Of a DNA stretch of 64,000 bases, positions 32,624 to 43,289 are shown piece by piece. The stretch comes from Cordylochernes scorpioides (Eukaryota > Arthropoda > Arachnida > Pseudoscorpiones > Chernetidae): NCBI GenBank assembly GCA_030710605.1, contig CP092874.1, forward strand, positions 69,637,337 through 69,701,336. The letters run 5' to 3'. Each line of letters begins with the position of its first letter. The stretch's first letter is position 1. The translations under genes were made by a program, and so were the position numbers. The notes below the pieces were generated by a model. The model did no database searches. It was not told the origin of the DNA and saw only the letters and a program-made list of their open reading frames with translations.

Positions 32624-33542
32624 CAGTGTACTCCGCTTATAACGAAGTCGCATTATCCATGACAATCACTTTGTTATATCCGAAGTTTGTTATATCCGCA
32701 GTTGGAAAAAAAAATGTTTTGTACCAATAATTTTATTTACTATTCAACTCAAAAGAGCAACACAAAGATCAATAACAACCTCATCAGGTGTTTTTGGAGA
32801 AGTAGTTTGTGATTTTCTTTTGACATTTAGAAGTCAGTAACAAGTGCTGAACACTCTTTTCGATGTTGTCCAAGTCTGACAGATGCCTATGAAGAGACTT
32901 GGACTCATCCTGACATTGAAGAAACAATCGCAGAGTTTGAATGCTCTCCAAGACCTCTTTTGGATGCGGAATGTGGACAATTGGGTCTACTTCTTCATCA
33001 ACTTGGTCCGTTTCTTCTTCTTTTGCTTGAAGAATGCTCTCTGTCTTTTTCTTCTTCTCCACTTCAATCTCTCTTAGGATTAGCAGCTTGACTGACAGAG
33101 ATAGTGAGTTTCTTGTTTGTTTTCGTTCTCCTGCCATGGTAAACGTTAATAAAATATAAGCGTTTATTAAACAATTTAATTTTGTTAAATAATGTAAAAA
33201 AAATACTTATAATATGTTTGCATATTTTAAAATTGTATATTATTAACTTATTTGTTGTGTATCATTAAATTTGTGTCATTCACACGTTGTAATTTGATAT
33301 ATATTATGCATAATATATTAGTCAATTATAATGGTAAATGAGAAAACTTCGTTATAAACGGATAAAATAAAAATTTATACATGCAAATCACTTCGTTATA
33401 AGCGAAAATTCTTTATATCCGACTTCGCAATATCCAGAGTTCTTTTAATGGTTTAAGCCCTTCTTTTCTTTCGTGCAGACAATTTCATTCGCTATATGCG
33501 GAATTTCGCTATAACCGACTTTGTTATAAGCGGAGTACACTG
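32624..33542 (-). mobile_element. pogo/Tigger-type transposon, internally deleted
   Basis: Terminal inverted repeats cagtgtactccgcttataac and complement, with flanking TA duplications (32622-32623, 33543-33544). Subterminal copies of 'gttatatccga' repeat inside both ends. At 919 bp it is well under a full pogo/Tigger element, yet retains one coding frame. Confidence 0.9.
32784..33137 (-). pseudogene. Tigger transposase remnant: N- and C-terminus fused
   Basis: 117 residues. The N-terminus (MAGERKQTRNSLSLSVKLLI, ~1-25) resembles the first helix-turn-helix of pogo/CENP-B DNA-binding domains. The C-terminal half (about 55-117) is an acidic, helical tail ending in QKKITNYFSKNT, which contains a PCNA-interacting (PIP) box pattern Q-x-x-I-x-x-Y-F; Drosophila pogo transposase is known to bind PCNA through such a tail. 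The DDE catalytic core is completely missing, although the frame is open across the junction. It is either a deletion derivative or a small DNA-tail protein with regulatory potential. Confidence 0.7.
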
Positions 33543-33568
33543 TATCGGAATATCATTTTTTATAATAT

Positions 33569-33742
33569 TGTAGCATAGTATTTTTATTTTATTAACAGAG
33601 TATCATTTTTTATGTTTATATTTTGCTACTCTGTAAACTTCCCTCATTGATTATCTTTTGTTTATCATTCCTAGTTTGTTCTTGCCTTAAATAAATTGTT
33701 GTGTCATCCTGAAGTTTGTCTTTCCTAATTTTCCACGTGGCA
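33569..33742 (+). repeat. Solo LTR (family L1)
   Basis: 174 bp, TGTAGC…CACGTGGCA, ATAT duplication on both sides (33565-33568, 33743-33746), AATAAA near 33690. Confidence 0.85.
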
Positions 33743-33828
33743 ATATTGTAATTTATATATATATATGAAAATACAATAGAAAAAATAAGTGGGTCAGGGT
33801 CAATAAATGGGTTGATATTAGAAATAAA

Positions 33829-34096
33829 GAAAGCATATCCTGACCAGGAGCACATGTGCTTTACAGAAGGAAGAGCGCCATCTGGTGGAACAGAAATCAA
33901 CTAAACATTGATTTAGCCTGTTCCCTGATATTTGGCCAACCCAATTTCTTGATAAATCAAGAAGAGCCATCCACGAACGAGTTTCGCGCTGTTGGCACTC
34001 GTCAGCGTGGAGTAGGCTCTACCACTGCGACCAAAAATAATTTTGGTCCCAGAGGCTTCTTGAAAAACCAAGAAATGGGTATTTAAGGCCAAATTT
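33829..34096 (+). repeat. Dispersed repeat R1, most complete copy
   Basis: From 'catatcctgaccaggagcac' to 'gaaatgggtatttaaggcca'. On the minus strand it holds CTGACGA, hairpin gtgc-caaca-gcgc, GAAAC, enclosed by ccacg/cgtgg. No protein. Nature uncertain; the motif suggests a Penelope-element terminal repeat. Confidence 0.7.
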
Positions 34097-34364
34097 ATAT
34101 AATATATATATAATCAATAGTTTATATAACACAAAATATTTTATTGAAATGCACTAAAAAGAAAAAAAATCAACATATACACCGCGATATTGAGGTATCT
34201 CGAGGTTTCTGGAGCGTGAAACGTCAACTCTACACCGGTCTGTTGATATACGTCCGTAGTAATGGGATATATAATCCTTGTGTAATTCTTTCTTTTTAGA
34301 TTTACAAAATTTTACAAAAGATACTTAAGATTATGTAAATATAGTTTGAATATAGAAGCAAAAC

Positions 34365-34885
34365 TTCTAGACATGTGTTGTTGTTGTTGCTTATTCCTTA
34401 AGTCGTTTAAACGATCTCCATTAGATCCCATTGTTTCTCAGCATAGACATCATGGAGAAGGAAAGAGGGGTGCTGTTGGTCTGAAGACCTGGAAGTACCA
34501 CTCAGTGGGACTTTGTTTCTTTTGGTCTCCTGACATGGAGTGTAGCCGCTCCTATGGAGAACAGACGCTACCAATTGATACTGTAGCTAAGTATTTTTTA
34601 TTTTTTATTTTAATAACAGATTATCAATTTCGCGATATTAACTCTCGAAACTTCCCTCATTCCTTATCTTTTATTTATCATTCATAGTTTGTTTTTGACT
34701 GAAATAAATTGTTGTCTCATCGCGAAGTTGGTCTTCCCTAATTTTTCACAATACTGGCAATACTTTAGCCGGGTGTGTAGTGGCCCTACCAGGAGTTAAA
34801 CTCCCGACGTCCTGTGATACCCTCCCGCCACTTTGAGGATGTAGGATAAGATTTTGGGAGGGTTCTAGACATGTAATTAATTCTT
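34365..34885 (-). mobile_element. Retroposon R2 split by a solo LTR
   Basis: Read on the minus strand: 'caaagtggcgggagggtatc', 'gtcgggagtttaactcctgg', then (after the LTR) 'gtctgttctccataggagcg', 'caggtcttcagaccaacagc' and a CAACAACAA tail. The copy at 52437-52640 has the same order without the LTR. A short body with an internal B-box-like ggagtttaactcc and a simple-repeat tail suggests a SINE. Confidence 0.65.
34582..34759 (+). repeat. Solo LTR (family L1) inside R2
   Basis: TGTAGC…TGGCA with ATAC duplication (34578-34581, 34760-34763). The empty site is seen in the R2 copy at 52.5 kb (ggctaatgtatcaattg), proving insertion. Confidence 0.85.
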
Positions 34886-34893
34886 AAAATTGA

Positions 34894-35131
34894 AGATACT
34901 TCGGCCAGTAAATCTTTTTATTATATCGACGTTTCGACAAAAATCTTTTGTCCTTGTCAAAATCAAATAAAAAATTAAAGCATTTTTTGGCAAGGCATTA
35001 AAAATTATGATGAATGATTTCTAACGCCTTGCCAAATACTTTAATTTTTATTTGCTTCTGACAAAGACAAAAGAATTTTGTTAAAACGTCGAGATAATAA
35101 AAAGATTTACTGGCCAAAGTATCTTTAATTT
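34894..35131. repeat. Penelope-type palindrome
   Basis: Arms with 'gatacttcggccagtaaatc' and complement, each with gacaaaa/ttttgtc stem-loop and GAAACG (left arm, read on minus). Sister of 23803-24022. Confidence 0.75.
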
Positions 35132-35223
35132 AAAGAATTATGAATGTCGGCCAGGCAGCCTCTATCTTTACGACATGTAATTAAATAGGTATATGTAAAT
35201 ATGGAAAAAAAAGGTCCACTCAC

Positions 35224-35307
35224 CATCATGTGTCTTCAGGTGGGCCCTAAGGTTGCATGCCAGGGCGAATCTCTTTTGGCAGATGTCGCAGGTGTGCGGC
35301 TTGTTGC
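35224..35307 (-). CDS. C2H2 zinc-finger exon of a host gene
   Basis: An 84-bp exon bounded by a clear acceptor (ggctttag, intron side 35308 up) and donor (GTGAGT, 35223 down). Both ends are phase 1, so the exon is symmetric. It encodes NKPHTCDICQKRFALACN followed by LRAHLKTHD: a C-x2-C-x12-H-x3-H finger with the hydrophobic F and L in the usual places and a 'NKPHTC' linker. Expected role: sequence-specific DNA binding in a multi-finger nuclear protein (a CxxC-x12-HxxxH finger of the Drosophila/GFI-like class; no closer identity claimed). The neighbouring exons are not found in the window. It is the best candidate for real host coding sequence here. Confidence 0.75.
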
Positions 35308-36130
35308 CTAAAGCCATAACATCCATATGTCAATTGAATATAATCTACATCGAAGAATTGTTGTATTTGGAAAAGATGACACCTCTCATTAAACACTTCT
35401 TATATATAGTACGAACAAATACTTAGCCAAAAGGACAAATCGAATCTGGTTGACGAAAATGGGGCTTGTTGCCTGTGGCCATAACATCGATATGGTCAGG
35501 GAATATAGTCTACATAGAAGAGTTGTTGTATTTGGAAAAGATGACACCTCGCATTAAACTTTTCTTATATATAGTACGAACTAATGGTTAGGCAAAAGAA
35601 TAATTCGAATCTGGTTGACGAATATGGGGCTTGTTTCCTGTGTCCATAACGTCGATATGGTCAGGGAATATAGTCTACATCGAAGAGTTGTTGTATTTGG
35701 AAAAGATGACACCTCGCATTAAACTTTTCTTATATATAGTACGAACTAATGGTTAGACAAAAGAATAATTCGAATCTGGTTGACGAATATGGGGCTTGTT
35801 GGATGTGGCCATAACATCGATATGGTCAGGGAATATAGTCTACATCGAAGAATTGATGTATTTGGAAAAGATGACACCTCGCATTAAACTTTTGTTATAT
35901 AGAGTACGAACTAATACTTAGCCAAAAGAACAAATCGGATCTGGTTGACGAAAATGGGGCTTGTTGGCTGTGGCCATAACATTGATATTGTCAATTGGAT
36001 ATAATCTACATCGAAGAATTGTTGTATTTGGAAAAGATAACACCTCGCACTAATCTCTTCTTATATCGAGTGAAAACACTATTACTTAGCCAAAAAGACA
36101 ATTCATTTCTGGATGACGAAAATTGATAGT
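35290..36130 (-). repeat. ~170-bp tandem repeat copying the exon's acceptor
   Basis: Five diverged units containing 'tggaaaagatgacacctcgc' and 'gaatctggttgacgaa'. Each unit ends in a sequence like gggcttgttgcctgtggcc, which is the first ~12 bp of the zinc-finger exon plus its acceptor (gggct…gcctaaagcc). The array therefore arose by duplicating the exon edge into the upstream intron. Confidence 0.75.
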
Positions 36131-36329
36131 TTATGCCTTTATAAACACTAGATTGATTGTCCATCTAGTCTAATGGTTGGTAGTGAAAGATGGGCTAATA
36201 TAATTCAAAGATAATGAGAAATAACATTATGGTAACTGTGTCAACTCTATTTGAAATTATAAACGATTGCGCTAAGAAGGTATAGGTTAAATACAGAGGG
36301 TTCGATTTTAAATAACGATTGTAGTGCTT

Positions 36330-36600
36330 TATTAAAAATAATTCTCAATTGTTTGTACAACTTATTGTTCTCTATGTGTAAGCCTTGATGTTTAGCAACA
36401 GCCCTGCATCGATGTTTCCAGGGAATAAGGGTTTATCGTAGAATATTTTTATCAAGACCATCCCAACAGTTCTTAACAACTTTCCAGAGACCATCTAGTG
36501 TCTTCAATTTTCTCTATATAAGAACAGTTTTGAGAAAGTCAGAATACAAAATTCCATAGGGGCCATATCTGGGGATTTGGCAGGGATGTGCTTAAAAGGA
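36330..36600 (-). pseudogene. Tc1/mariner-type transposase C-terminus, decayed
   Basis: On the minus strand, with several stops, frames read 'TLDGLWKVVKNCWDGL' then 'WKHRCRAVAKHQGLHIENNK', preceded by 'NPQIWPLWNFVF'-like codons. This is the conserved tail after the last catalytic Asp in a Tc1/mariner subgroup. Upstream (36600-36870) is AT-rich with a few coding-like scraps. Confidence 0.65.
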
Positions 36601-37025
36601 ATATACGAATTTTATTAATAATATTAATTTAGGTAAACGAATATTTCTCCTTGGAAAGTCTGAAAAGATAACCTTTAATAAAATCACTTAGAATTTTAGG
36701 CATTTCGTATATTCAAAAAATCGTGTTTTTTTTCATTAGATATAGATCAATGTTTGTTCTTTCGAATAAATAAAACGTCACACGAATCGCTTGATTCTTT
36801 CGTGAACTACAGCATTGAAAATCGTTCTTTTAAAAATGGAATACCGTCAGTAGATGCAGTTACATTAGTCATTGTCAAAAAGAAAGAGTATTTTTTTTTC
36901 TAATTTAATTTATTAATCACTAGACATGTTTATATATACGTTTCTGACTTTCAATTTTAAATATATTTTCTAGAATAGTTACAGAATTATATAGGCATTT
37001 GGAATATTTCATCAAATTATTATTT

Positions 37026-37451
37026 ATATATAATACAGTTACGAGCGTCATGCGTTCTTAATTCTTCATATCTGTCACCGTTTGCTTTTTTTTTGAATGG
37101 CGCTCTCCTATTGGTTGGCTACGATCACGCCACCTTTGCCCCCCCCCCCCCCCCCCCCCATCTTGCCCCCACTCGCTTTTTTTGGTTTTTGTAACTATTG
37201 TGTTGGAGCGGGTCGCTCCTTAAATAAATGCATATATTAGTTAATAACTAAATGGAATCCTCTCTTTCTTTTTCCCAGTAAGAGACGCCTACGGAAGCCA
37301 ACAGTACATAGACAGATAAAGCACATAGGCTATAGATATTAACTAATATATGCACTTATTTAAGGCGCCAATTTATAATTGTAACAAATAGTATTTGAAT
37401 AAAAACATTCAATCGGGTAAAACACGGGCGTTGCCCGGGTCATTCGGCTAG
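37026..37451 (+). mobile_element. Non-autonomous Helitron
   Basis: 5' part 'acagttacgagcgtcatgcg', interior poly-C run (37139-37159), 'ggagcgggtcgctccttaaa', inverted 'aaataaatgcatatattag' pair, and a 3' hairpin with CTAG then T. Same subfamily as 19932-20339 (reverse). The exact 5' base is blurred by (TA)n. Confidence 0.8.
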
Positions 37452-37924
37452 TTATATATATAATGGCGCAAGTAAGTAAGTATAATAACTTGGAGAAACC
37501 TGTTTAATAAAAATTTCCATCACCTCTTTTATACATTGTCGTTATTATCATCATGTGACTTCTCTGATTCAAAGAATGACATTCGTGGAATTCTATTCTC
37601 TACGTTTCTAGACATTTCTCCAGTCTTGATATCATTGATTCATGTTCTTCTGGTATTATTTTGTTTCTATATGCTATTATGTATCTATTCACAAAGTCTG
37701 AATCAATCTTTGAAACAAAAATTCACAGAAAAGAACCAAGGGAGATATTTACAAAGAGACTTTATTTCGTGAAACTGATAAAGAACATGGGAGATTGCAT
37801 TTCAAATCGTAATTTCCTAACTTTTGGGACTGCTCCTATTAACGATGGTTAAGTATTACTCCGCCTATTAACTATCTATTAACTCCGCCTTTACCGGTCC
37901 CAAGCCCGGATGAAAAGGAGGAGG

Positions 37925-38270
37925 GGGAGCAGTAACAAGCTCACTAAAAAACCTGGGTTCAGCTGGCCCGGCTGATAGTACCCTGTAAATCCAGAGATAC
38001 AGGATGAGCAGTGTTTGTACTCCTTGTTAGGAGCGGCTGCACATGGTGTCTGTTCCTCATGTCAGAGGCGGCCATTTCTTTTGGAGCTAATTCGGCCTGG
38101 CACTGAGTAGTGCTCCCAGTTCTAATGACAAAGGCAGACGCATTCTACTTCACCCAGTCATGATGGTTGTCAAATCTCCCCACTATGCTGCAATGGCCGT
38201 CGCGCAGAATCTTGATACCCTAATATGATGGAGTGGAGATAAGAAAGAAGAAGACGATGGTTAAAATCGT
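37925..38270 (+). repeat. Diverged retroposon R2-like/LINE fragment
   Basis: Contains 'ggtgtctgttcctcatgtca', 'tttcttttggagc' and 'gcactgagtagtgctcccag', an old relative of the R2 body (34.4 and 52.5 kb). Frames are broken. Confidence 0.45.
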
Positions 38271-38619
38271 AGATAAGTTTGTCCTGAAGGTGTTCTCTCA
38301 ATGTTTAGTTCAAGTCTCATTTTCCCTAGGTAGTTTCTGAGGTAGGTTGTCGCTCATTAATAATGAAATATTTAACAGAGGTGTGAGTATGGCGATTTAT
38401 TAGAAGGTTTAAAGTTGGCTGATGAATAAATTCCACAGTAGCGCGCGCAATGCTAGAGGAATACCGATAGTGAACAATAGAGCCAAGCCCTGTACGTGGC
38501 CTTCTATTTTATTAATTACACTGGACAACTGACCAGTCATTAATAACACGGATTGGACCACAGGGCTCGCCAAGATTAATGGCGAATTACCACAGCGAAG
38601 TGGGTCAGACATTCAAGAC

Positions 38620-38945
38620 TCGAAACATCTACTTCTATAATGCCCAATTTTTCGGGATTATAGGGAGAGAAAATTTAGTGGCATCAGACAGCTACATAAA
38701 TTCGTAGATGAGAAAAGAACATAAAAATACTTTAATCAATTTTGTAGATATATATACAACTACTTTTGAACTGGGAAAGAGAGGGAAGAAAATCTTGAGA
38801 GCATTGCTTTTGTATGTTTTTTTTTATATCCTTGACCTTACTCCTTGTATATAGTCAATTTGATATGATGTTAGAAATTTATTGATGCAAATATCCCTGA
38901 GTTTGGGATATCGCGTTATAAGATGTTAATAAAGTTAAAGTGGGT
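38620..38945 (+). pseudogene. LINE 3' end with conserved terminal hairpin
   Basis: Broken frame 'KTRNIYFYNAQFFGIIGREN' resembles the region after the ORF2 zinc knuckle. It is followed by a 3' UTR whose end, 'atccctgagtttgggatatc' then 'gcgtt', forms a hairpin shared with the tail at 24.5 kb, and an 'aataaagttaaag' tail. Confidence 0.5.
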
Positions 38946-39154
38946 CAGACATTCTCCATAACTGGAAACAAGAGATTGTACCAAGGAAACCATCTAAAAC
39001 TCTCCCATAAAACTATTCCCCAATAGCAAAAGTATTTATAAAGATTTTGAAAGGATGTTTCAACTCTATCTTAATTTCAACGCTCATTCTTTCAAGAAAA
39101 CTTTCTAAACTTTTCTGAAATTAAGAGAAAAAAATTTAATTATGCTCCAACTCC

Positions 39155-39305
39155 ACTGCAACTCCAGCACATATCCTGGACTGTATTAGAGCTAAGAAGG
39201 AAGACCTATACAAGTACCCCAAAACTATAGTAGAACAAATTATGGCTTTCAACCTTCATGACCTGGTGTAACCTTACCCATGGGATAATGAAGAAAAAAG
39301 AGAGA
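39155..39305 (+). pseudogene. LINE 3' end fragment
   Basis: Frame reads TPAHILDCIRAKKEDLYKYP and ends FNLHDLV-stop, then 'cccatgggataatgaaga'. This parallels the end of the LINE at 17304-17740. Confidence 0.65.
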
Positions 39306-39452
39306 AAGGCATCTTCTGATCGTGCAATTAAAGGTTTCTGATGGTTTGCGTTATCTGCTGGAATAAATATCAACTAATCGTTAACTTTTATTCCGATAGA
39401 TGGCGCAAGCCATCAGAAACTTTAAATGCACGATCATGATATGCCTTTCTCT
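39301..39452. mobile_element. Short palindromic MITE-like element
   Basis: Inverted arms 'agagaaaggcatcttctgat' … 'atcatgatatgcctttctct'. Fragments at 4478-4545, 48330-48385 and 48808-48885 share 'gatcaggagatgcc'-like ends. Confidence 0.65.
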
Positions 39453-39459
39453 TAATATA

Positions 39460-40190
39460 TCCACCTGATCCCAGTACAATTCCATTTTTCTCAAATGTTC
39501 AACTCCCTAACTTACAGAAAGAACATTTCAAATTGCTCTCGAGTCTAAAATTTATGTTGATAATTTTGATCAATTTGACAGTCTTTGATATGTATATAGC
39601 AGTTTTTGTATGCTTTGAATTAATCAGATGTTTGTTTCAAATTCCAAAAAAAAAAAAAGTTTTATACCTTAGGCTTGAAGTATAAGAAAGGGTTAGTGAC
39701 ACAGGGTTATAAAGACAATTTACTCTGAATAAAAATCACAATCAGATTAGAGGATTTAACTCGAACATATCTCAGTTTTCAGGATTCAACTTGAAAAAAA
39801 AAAAACAGATTTCAAGTATTGGGATCAACCTAAAATAGGCAAAAAATGCATTTTAACACCATCTCACAAAGGTCAAAGATCCGCGACTGAAACATATTTT
39901 GGGGGAAAAAAAAAATTCCATTTCAAATATATTTCAGAGGTCAAATAATCCAAGTCAAAATGTTTCAGGACTCAAATAAAAATATTATCAGTTCGTAGAA
40001 TCCCAAGGATCCAAATGATAAAACGTAGGAACCTTTGCACCGACCCAAACATTCGTAAAATTACGATGATCCAATACAAGGTTTGCCAACTAAAGTTAAA
40101 ATACACATTTGAGAGGGTTTGGGGAAGGTTACCTATGCGAGTCGTAACTCCATATCCACCATTTAGAAACAAAGAACTTAAATTTGTTTA
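39460..40190. other. Non-coding stretch
   Basis: Several A-runs. Nothing recognised. Confidence 0.45.
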
Positions 40191-40440
40191 TTCGACGATG
40201 CCTGCAAACAAGCAAAATGACCTCTCGTTCGTGTAAGAGTTAAAATACTTTCTCACGCTTCCGGCACTTTCTCTCAGGGGCGTGTTGATTGTCTGGCCGG
40301 CGCTTCTTTTATTGGCGCTTAGGCAATCCTCGCGGGACAAAACCTGACCTAGAATTGTGGATTCAGCGTCCCAATTAAGTTCGTCATGGGCGGAAGGAAG
40401 GTTGTTGATGGGATAACGCAACAGGGATGGACAATTGACA
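40190..40440. other. Less AT-rich island, unrecognised
   Basis: Contains 'gtctggccggcgcttctttt'. A minus-strand frame (40188-40421) is open but matches no family I know. Confidence 0.2.
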
Positions 40441-40544
40441 TCACCTTTTCTGTTCGATGGATCCTAAGACACTTATTCCTAGGGCCTGAAATGTTTAGGA
40501 GTATTTATAGAGGCTGTAGTGTATGTTTTCAGCTTCATTTCTAG

Positions 40545-40700
40545 GTCCTATATTGTGCTTGGTTTGCTTCCTGGGTTCTGAACGGTTCTTGGTTTGTTTC
40601 CTAGGTCTGAACGGTTCTTGGTTGATTCCTAGGTCCTGAACGGATCTTGGTTGTTTCCTAGGTCCTGAACGGTTCTTGGTTGTTTCCTAGGTCCATTGAC
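40545..40700. repeat. ~29-bp tandem repeat, five copies
   Basis: Unit around 'ggttcttggttgtttcctag' plus 'gtcctgaac'. Confidence 0.85.
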
Positions 40701-40709
40701 CATCTCAAC

Positions 40710-42335
40710 AAGTTTTGACCATCATGACATGCCATAACAGGTTATTGGCTTCAGCGAGAGATGAGATTGTTTAATACAAAATTCTTATTTTGGAGAGCAG
40801 AATATTCTATAAATGAAATATTCGATTGCACAAATAAATAATTGAATTATTTGTTGACCCATCCGATTTAGGGTGAATCTTGTATTTAATAGTCTTTCTT
40901 TCCTTGGACTTTTATATTTAATAAAACAAAAGAAACATAGCAAATTTATCTTCATACAAGTGAATATGCAATAAAACGAGTTTAATATTTTACCAACATG
41001 GTGCCCATGTAATAAAATTTCCAAACGATTGGTATTCTAGCGCAACATATGGTAATATAAGTTCGTCTGTAGTTTATATTCCAACATATCGTAAACAGCT
41101 GCAAAACTTTTATGACCAAACAAAGACATTTCTATTTATTTACCATATAAAGGATTGTATTTTATACATATTTATCATGGTATTCACTACTTGAGATGTA
41201 TATCTAAAATATTATTGAGAATTATTTCTATATTTTATAATATTGAAATATATTTATGGCGATATTTTCCTTTAAAATAAACATAAATTAAAAATATAAG
41301 AAACCGTTTAAACTATGCATAGAAAGAAGTAATGGTAAACTAACTACCCAGTAATGTTAGAGAACGTTGAGAGACGCCTGCCTCTATGTGAATTCTAATT
41401 AGCATTTTATAATCAATCTTGATTATAATGGATTAGTAACAAAATAGAGTTAATTTGAATAGAATATATTTCTTAAAACTTTTCAATCACATAGCTAATT
41501 CTTTTCGAAATACCAAACACTTAATCATTTCAAAAGAAATTTTTAAAAACGAGAAGAGAATAAAATAGTATCAGAAGATCCCATCACCCATTTAAGAAAT
41601 TATCTTTCCTTATAAGCTCGTAAATAAAAAGAAAGATGAAAGCAGCAGGTGAAGCAATACAAAATGAAACCTGACAAAAACCCTAAACGCCAACTTCATC
41701 TATAGCCATCATTAAAGAAACCAATTGTGATTCGTCAATCCATTTTATCGATAGCAGGCGAACATTCCACTCTCACCCCAGGCTAACCTGTTTGCTAATC
41801 TTTGCCATTCATTAACCGCCGAATTTTGGACCAAAAAAACCACAATGGCGGATCGTTCTTGAATCTTCTGCAAGTGCCCTTAGGCTTATTCTTTTTGTCT
41901 ATAAGGGCCTTGCTCTTTGACGCGTAATTTGCCGATACTCAAGGGCTTCAGTCAAAAATGGAATTCCTTATGACCCTAGAAAAATATCTATATAACACCT
42001 TTGAGAAAATTGGAAATCAATAAAAATAAGAAAGGCATTAAGTTGACTTTTTAAAAAAGTTTAGACAAGTTTTCAAGAATTTCTCTCGAATTAGAAAATC
42101 TTAATTAGAAGTTGGGCTAAGTGTAGACAATACACATACACATGAAAAGGCTGGTATGAAATTGATTATAAAGGATAGATCGTATTGAACAATAGAATTG
42201 TGGATGATGCAGCAAATGATTCCTGTTAGAGGCTTTCTCTCGATCACTTCTTAAAGTCCTAGATCCTCTTTCTTTAAATTTAAGCATTAAGTCATCAATG
42301 ACCATTATTTTTGGCCTCGAATACCTTCTCTCTTC
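40710..42335. other. Non-coding stretch
   Basis: AT-rich except a mildly GC-richer part (41690-41950). No gene supported. Confidence 0.45.
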
Positions 42336-42343
42336 AATGATAT

Positions 42344-43282
42344 TGTAGCGAAATTATGAACAGATTATTGATATTCATATCTAGATCATACTACTTTGTA
42401 AACTTCCCTTATTGCTTATCTTGTATTTTATAAATTTTAGTTTTTGCCTGTGCCATAAATAAGTTGTTGTGTCATCCTGAAGTTTGTCTTTCCTAATTTT
42501 CTATGTAGCATTTGGTGGAGATGCTGGTAAATTAGAGAAGACAAAACTGAAGACCGCCGAGAAGACTTTGAGCTGCTGTGATCTACTAAATACTAGTATA
42601 TTTACAGCTACTGGCTTTAGGATTCCGCCGCTGTTTTAAAGCCAAGAATTATCTTCAAGATGACAATGTCCCTATAGACGATACAACAAAGCCGCTCTTT
42701 GCGCCTCAAGAAATAGGAAGTTAAAGTACTAGGGACAAAGTTCCAAGACTACAAGTGAATCCTTGGCAGAAGCACCTCGTATCCATGACATTAGCAACAA
42801 TATTTGCAAGCTGTGAGTCACAGCTCCCATAGGGAAGGAGCTATGTAGCGAAATATTTATATTTTACGGAAAGATTATTGATTTCCATATTCATATTGTG
42901 GTGAAGAAAGAATTTATATTTTATTATTTAATCTAATTATTCAATGAAAATATTTAAAACAGATTACTCTATATTTGTAAAATCATCATACGTGTTCCTT
43001 AACTTGCTTCTTCAATATTCTCTAGCTGTAGATGTTTTTTTGTTTGTTTGATAATTGTCGATTAGTCGCAGTAACGTCATCAATAAATACTTTCACGTCT
43101 CAAGATAATTCAAGACTTGATTTAGTCGCTACAACTGGTGGAGAAGCTGGGTAGAGAGTAGACTTGCTACTCTGTATTATTCTTTTATTGCTTATCTCGT
43201 ATTTTATAAATTTTAGTTTATGTACCTTAAATAAATTGCTGTGTCATCCTGAAATTTTTCTTTTCTCATTTTCTACGTAACA
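42344..43282 (+). mobile_element. Miniature LTR retrotransposon (TRIM-like), 0.94 kb
   Basis: Left LTR 42344-42510 (TGTAGC…TAGCA) of the L1 family. It is followed after 2 nt by tggtggagatgctggt, a primer-binding-site-like sequence complementary to a tRNA 3' end in CCA. There are about 330 bp of non-coding interior, a purine tract (agggaaggagc, ~42831-42841) and a second TGTAGC LTR from 42844. A second PBS-like 'tggtggagaagctggg' follows that LTR at 43136, then a 5'-truncated third LTR piece ends …acgtaaca at 43282. ATAT flanks the whole (42340-42343, 43283-43286). No gag or pol. It may be the non-autonomous source of the solo LTRs. Confidence 0.65.
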
Positions 43283-43289
43283 ATATTTA

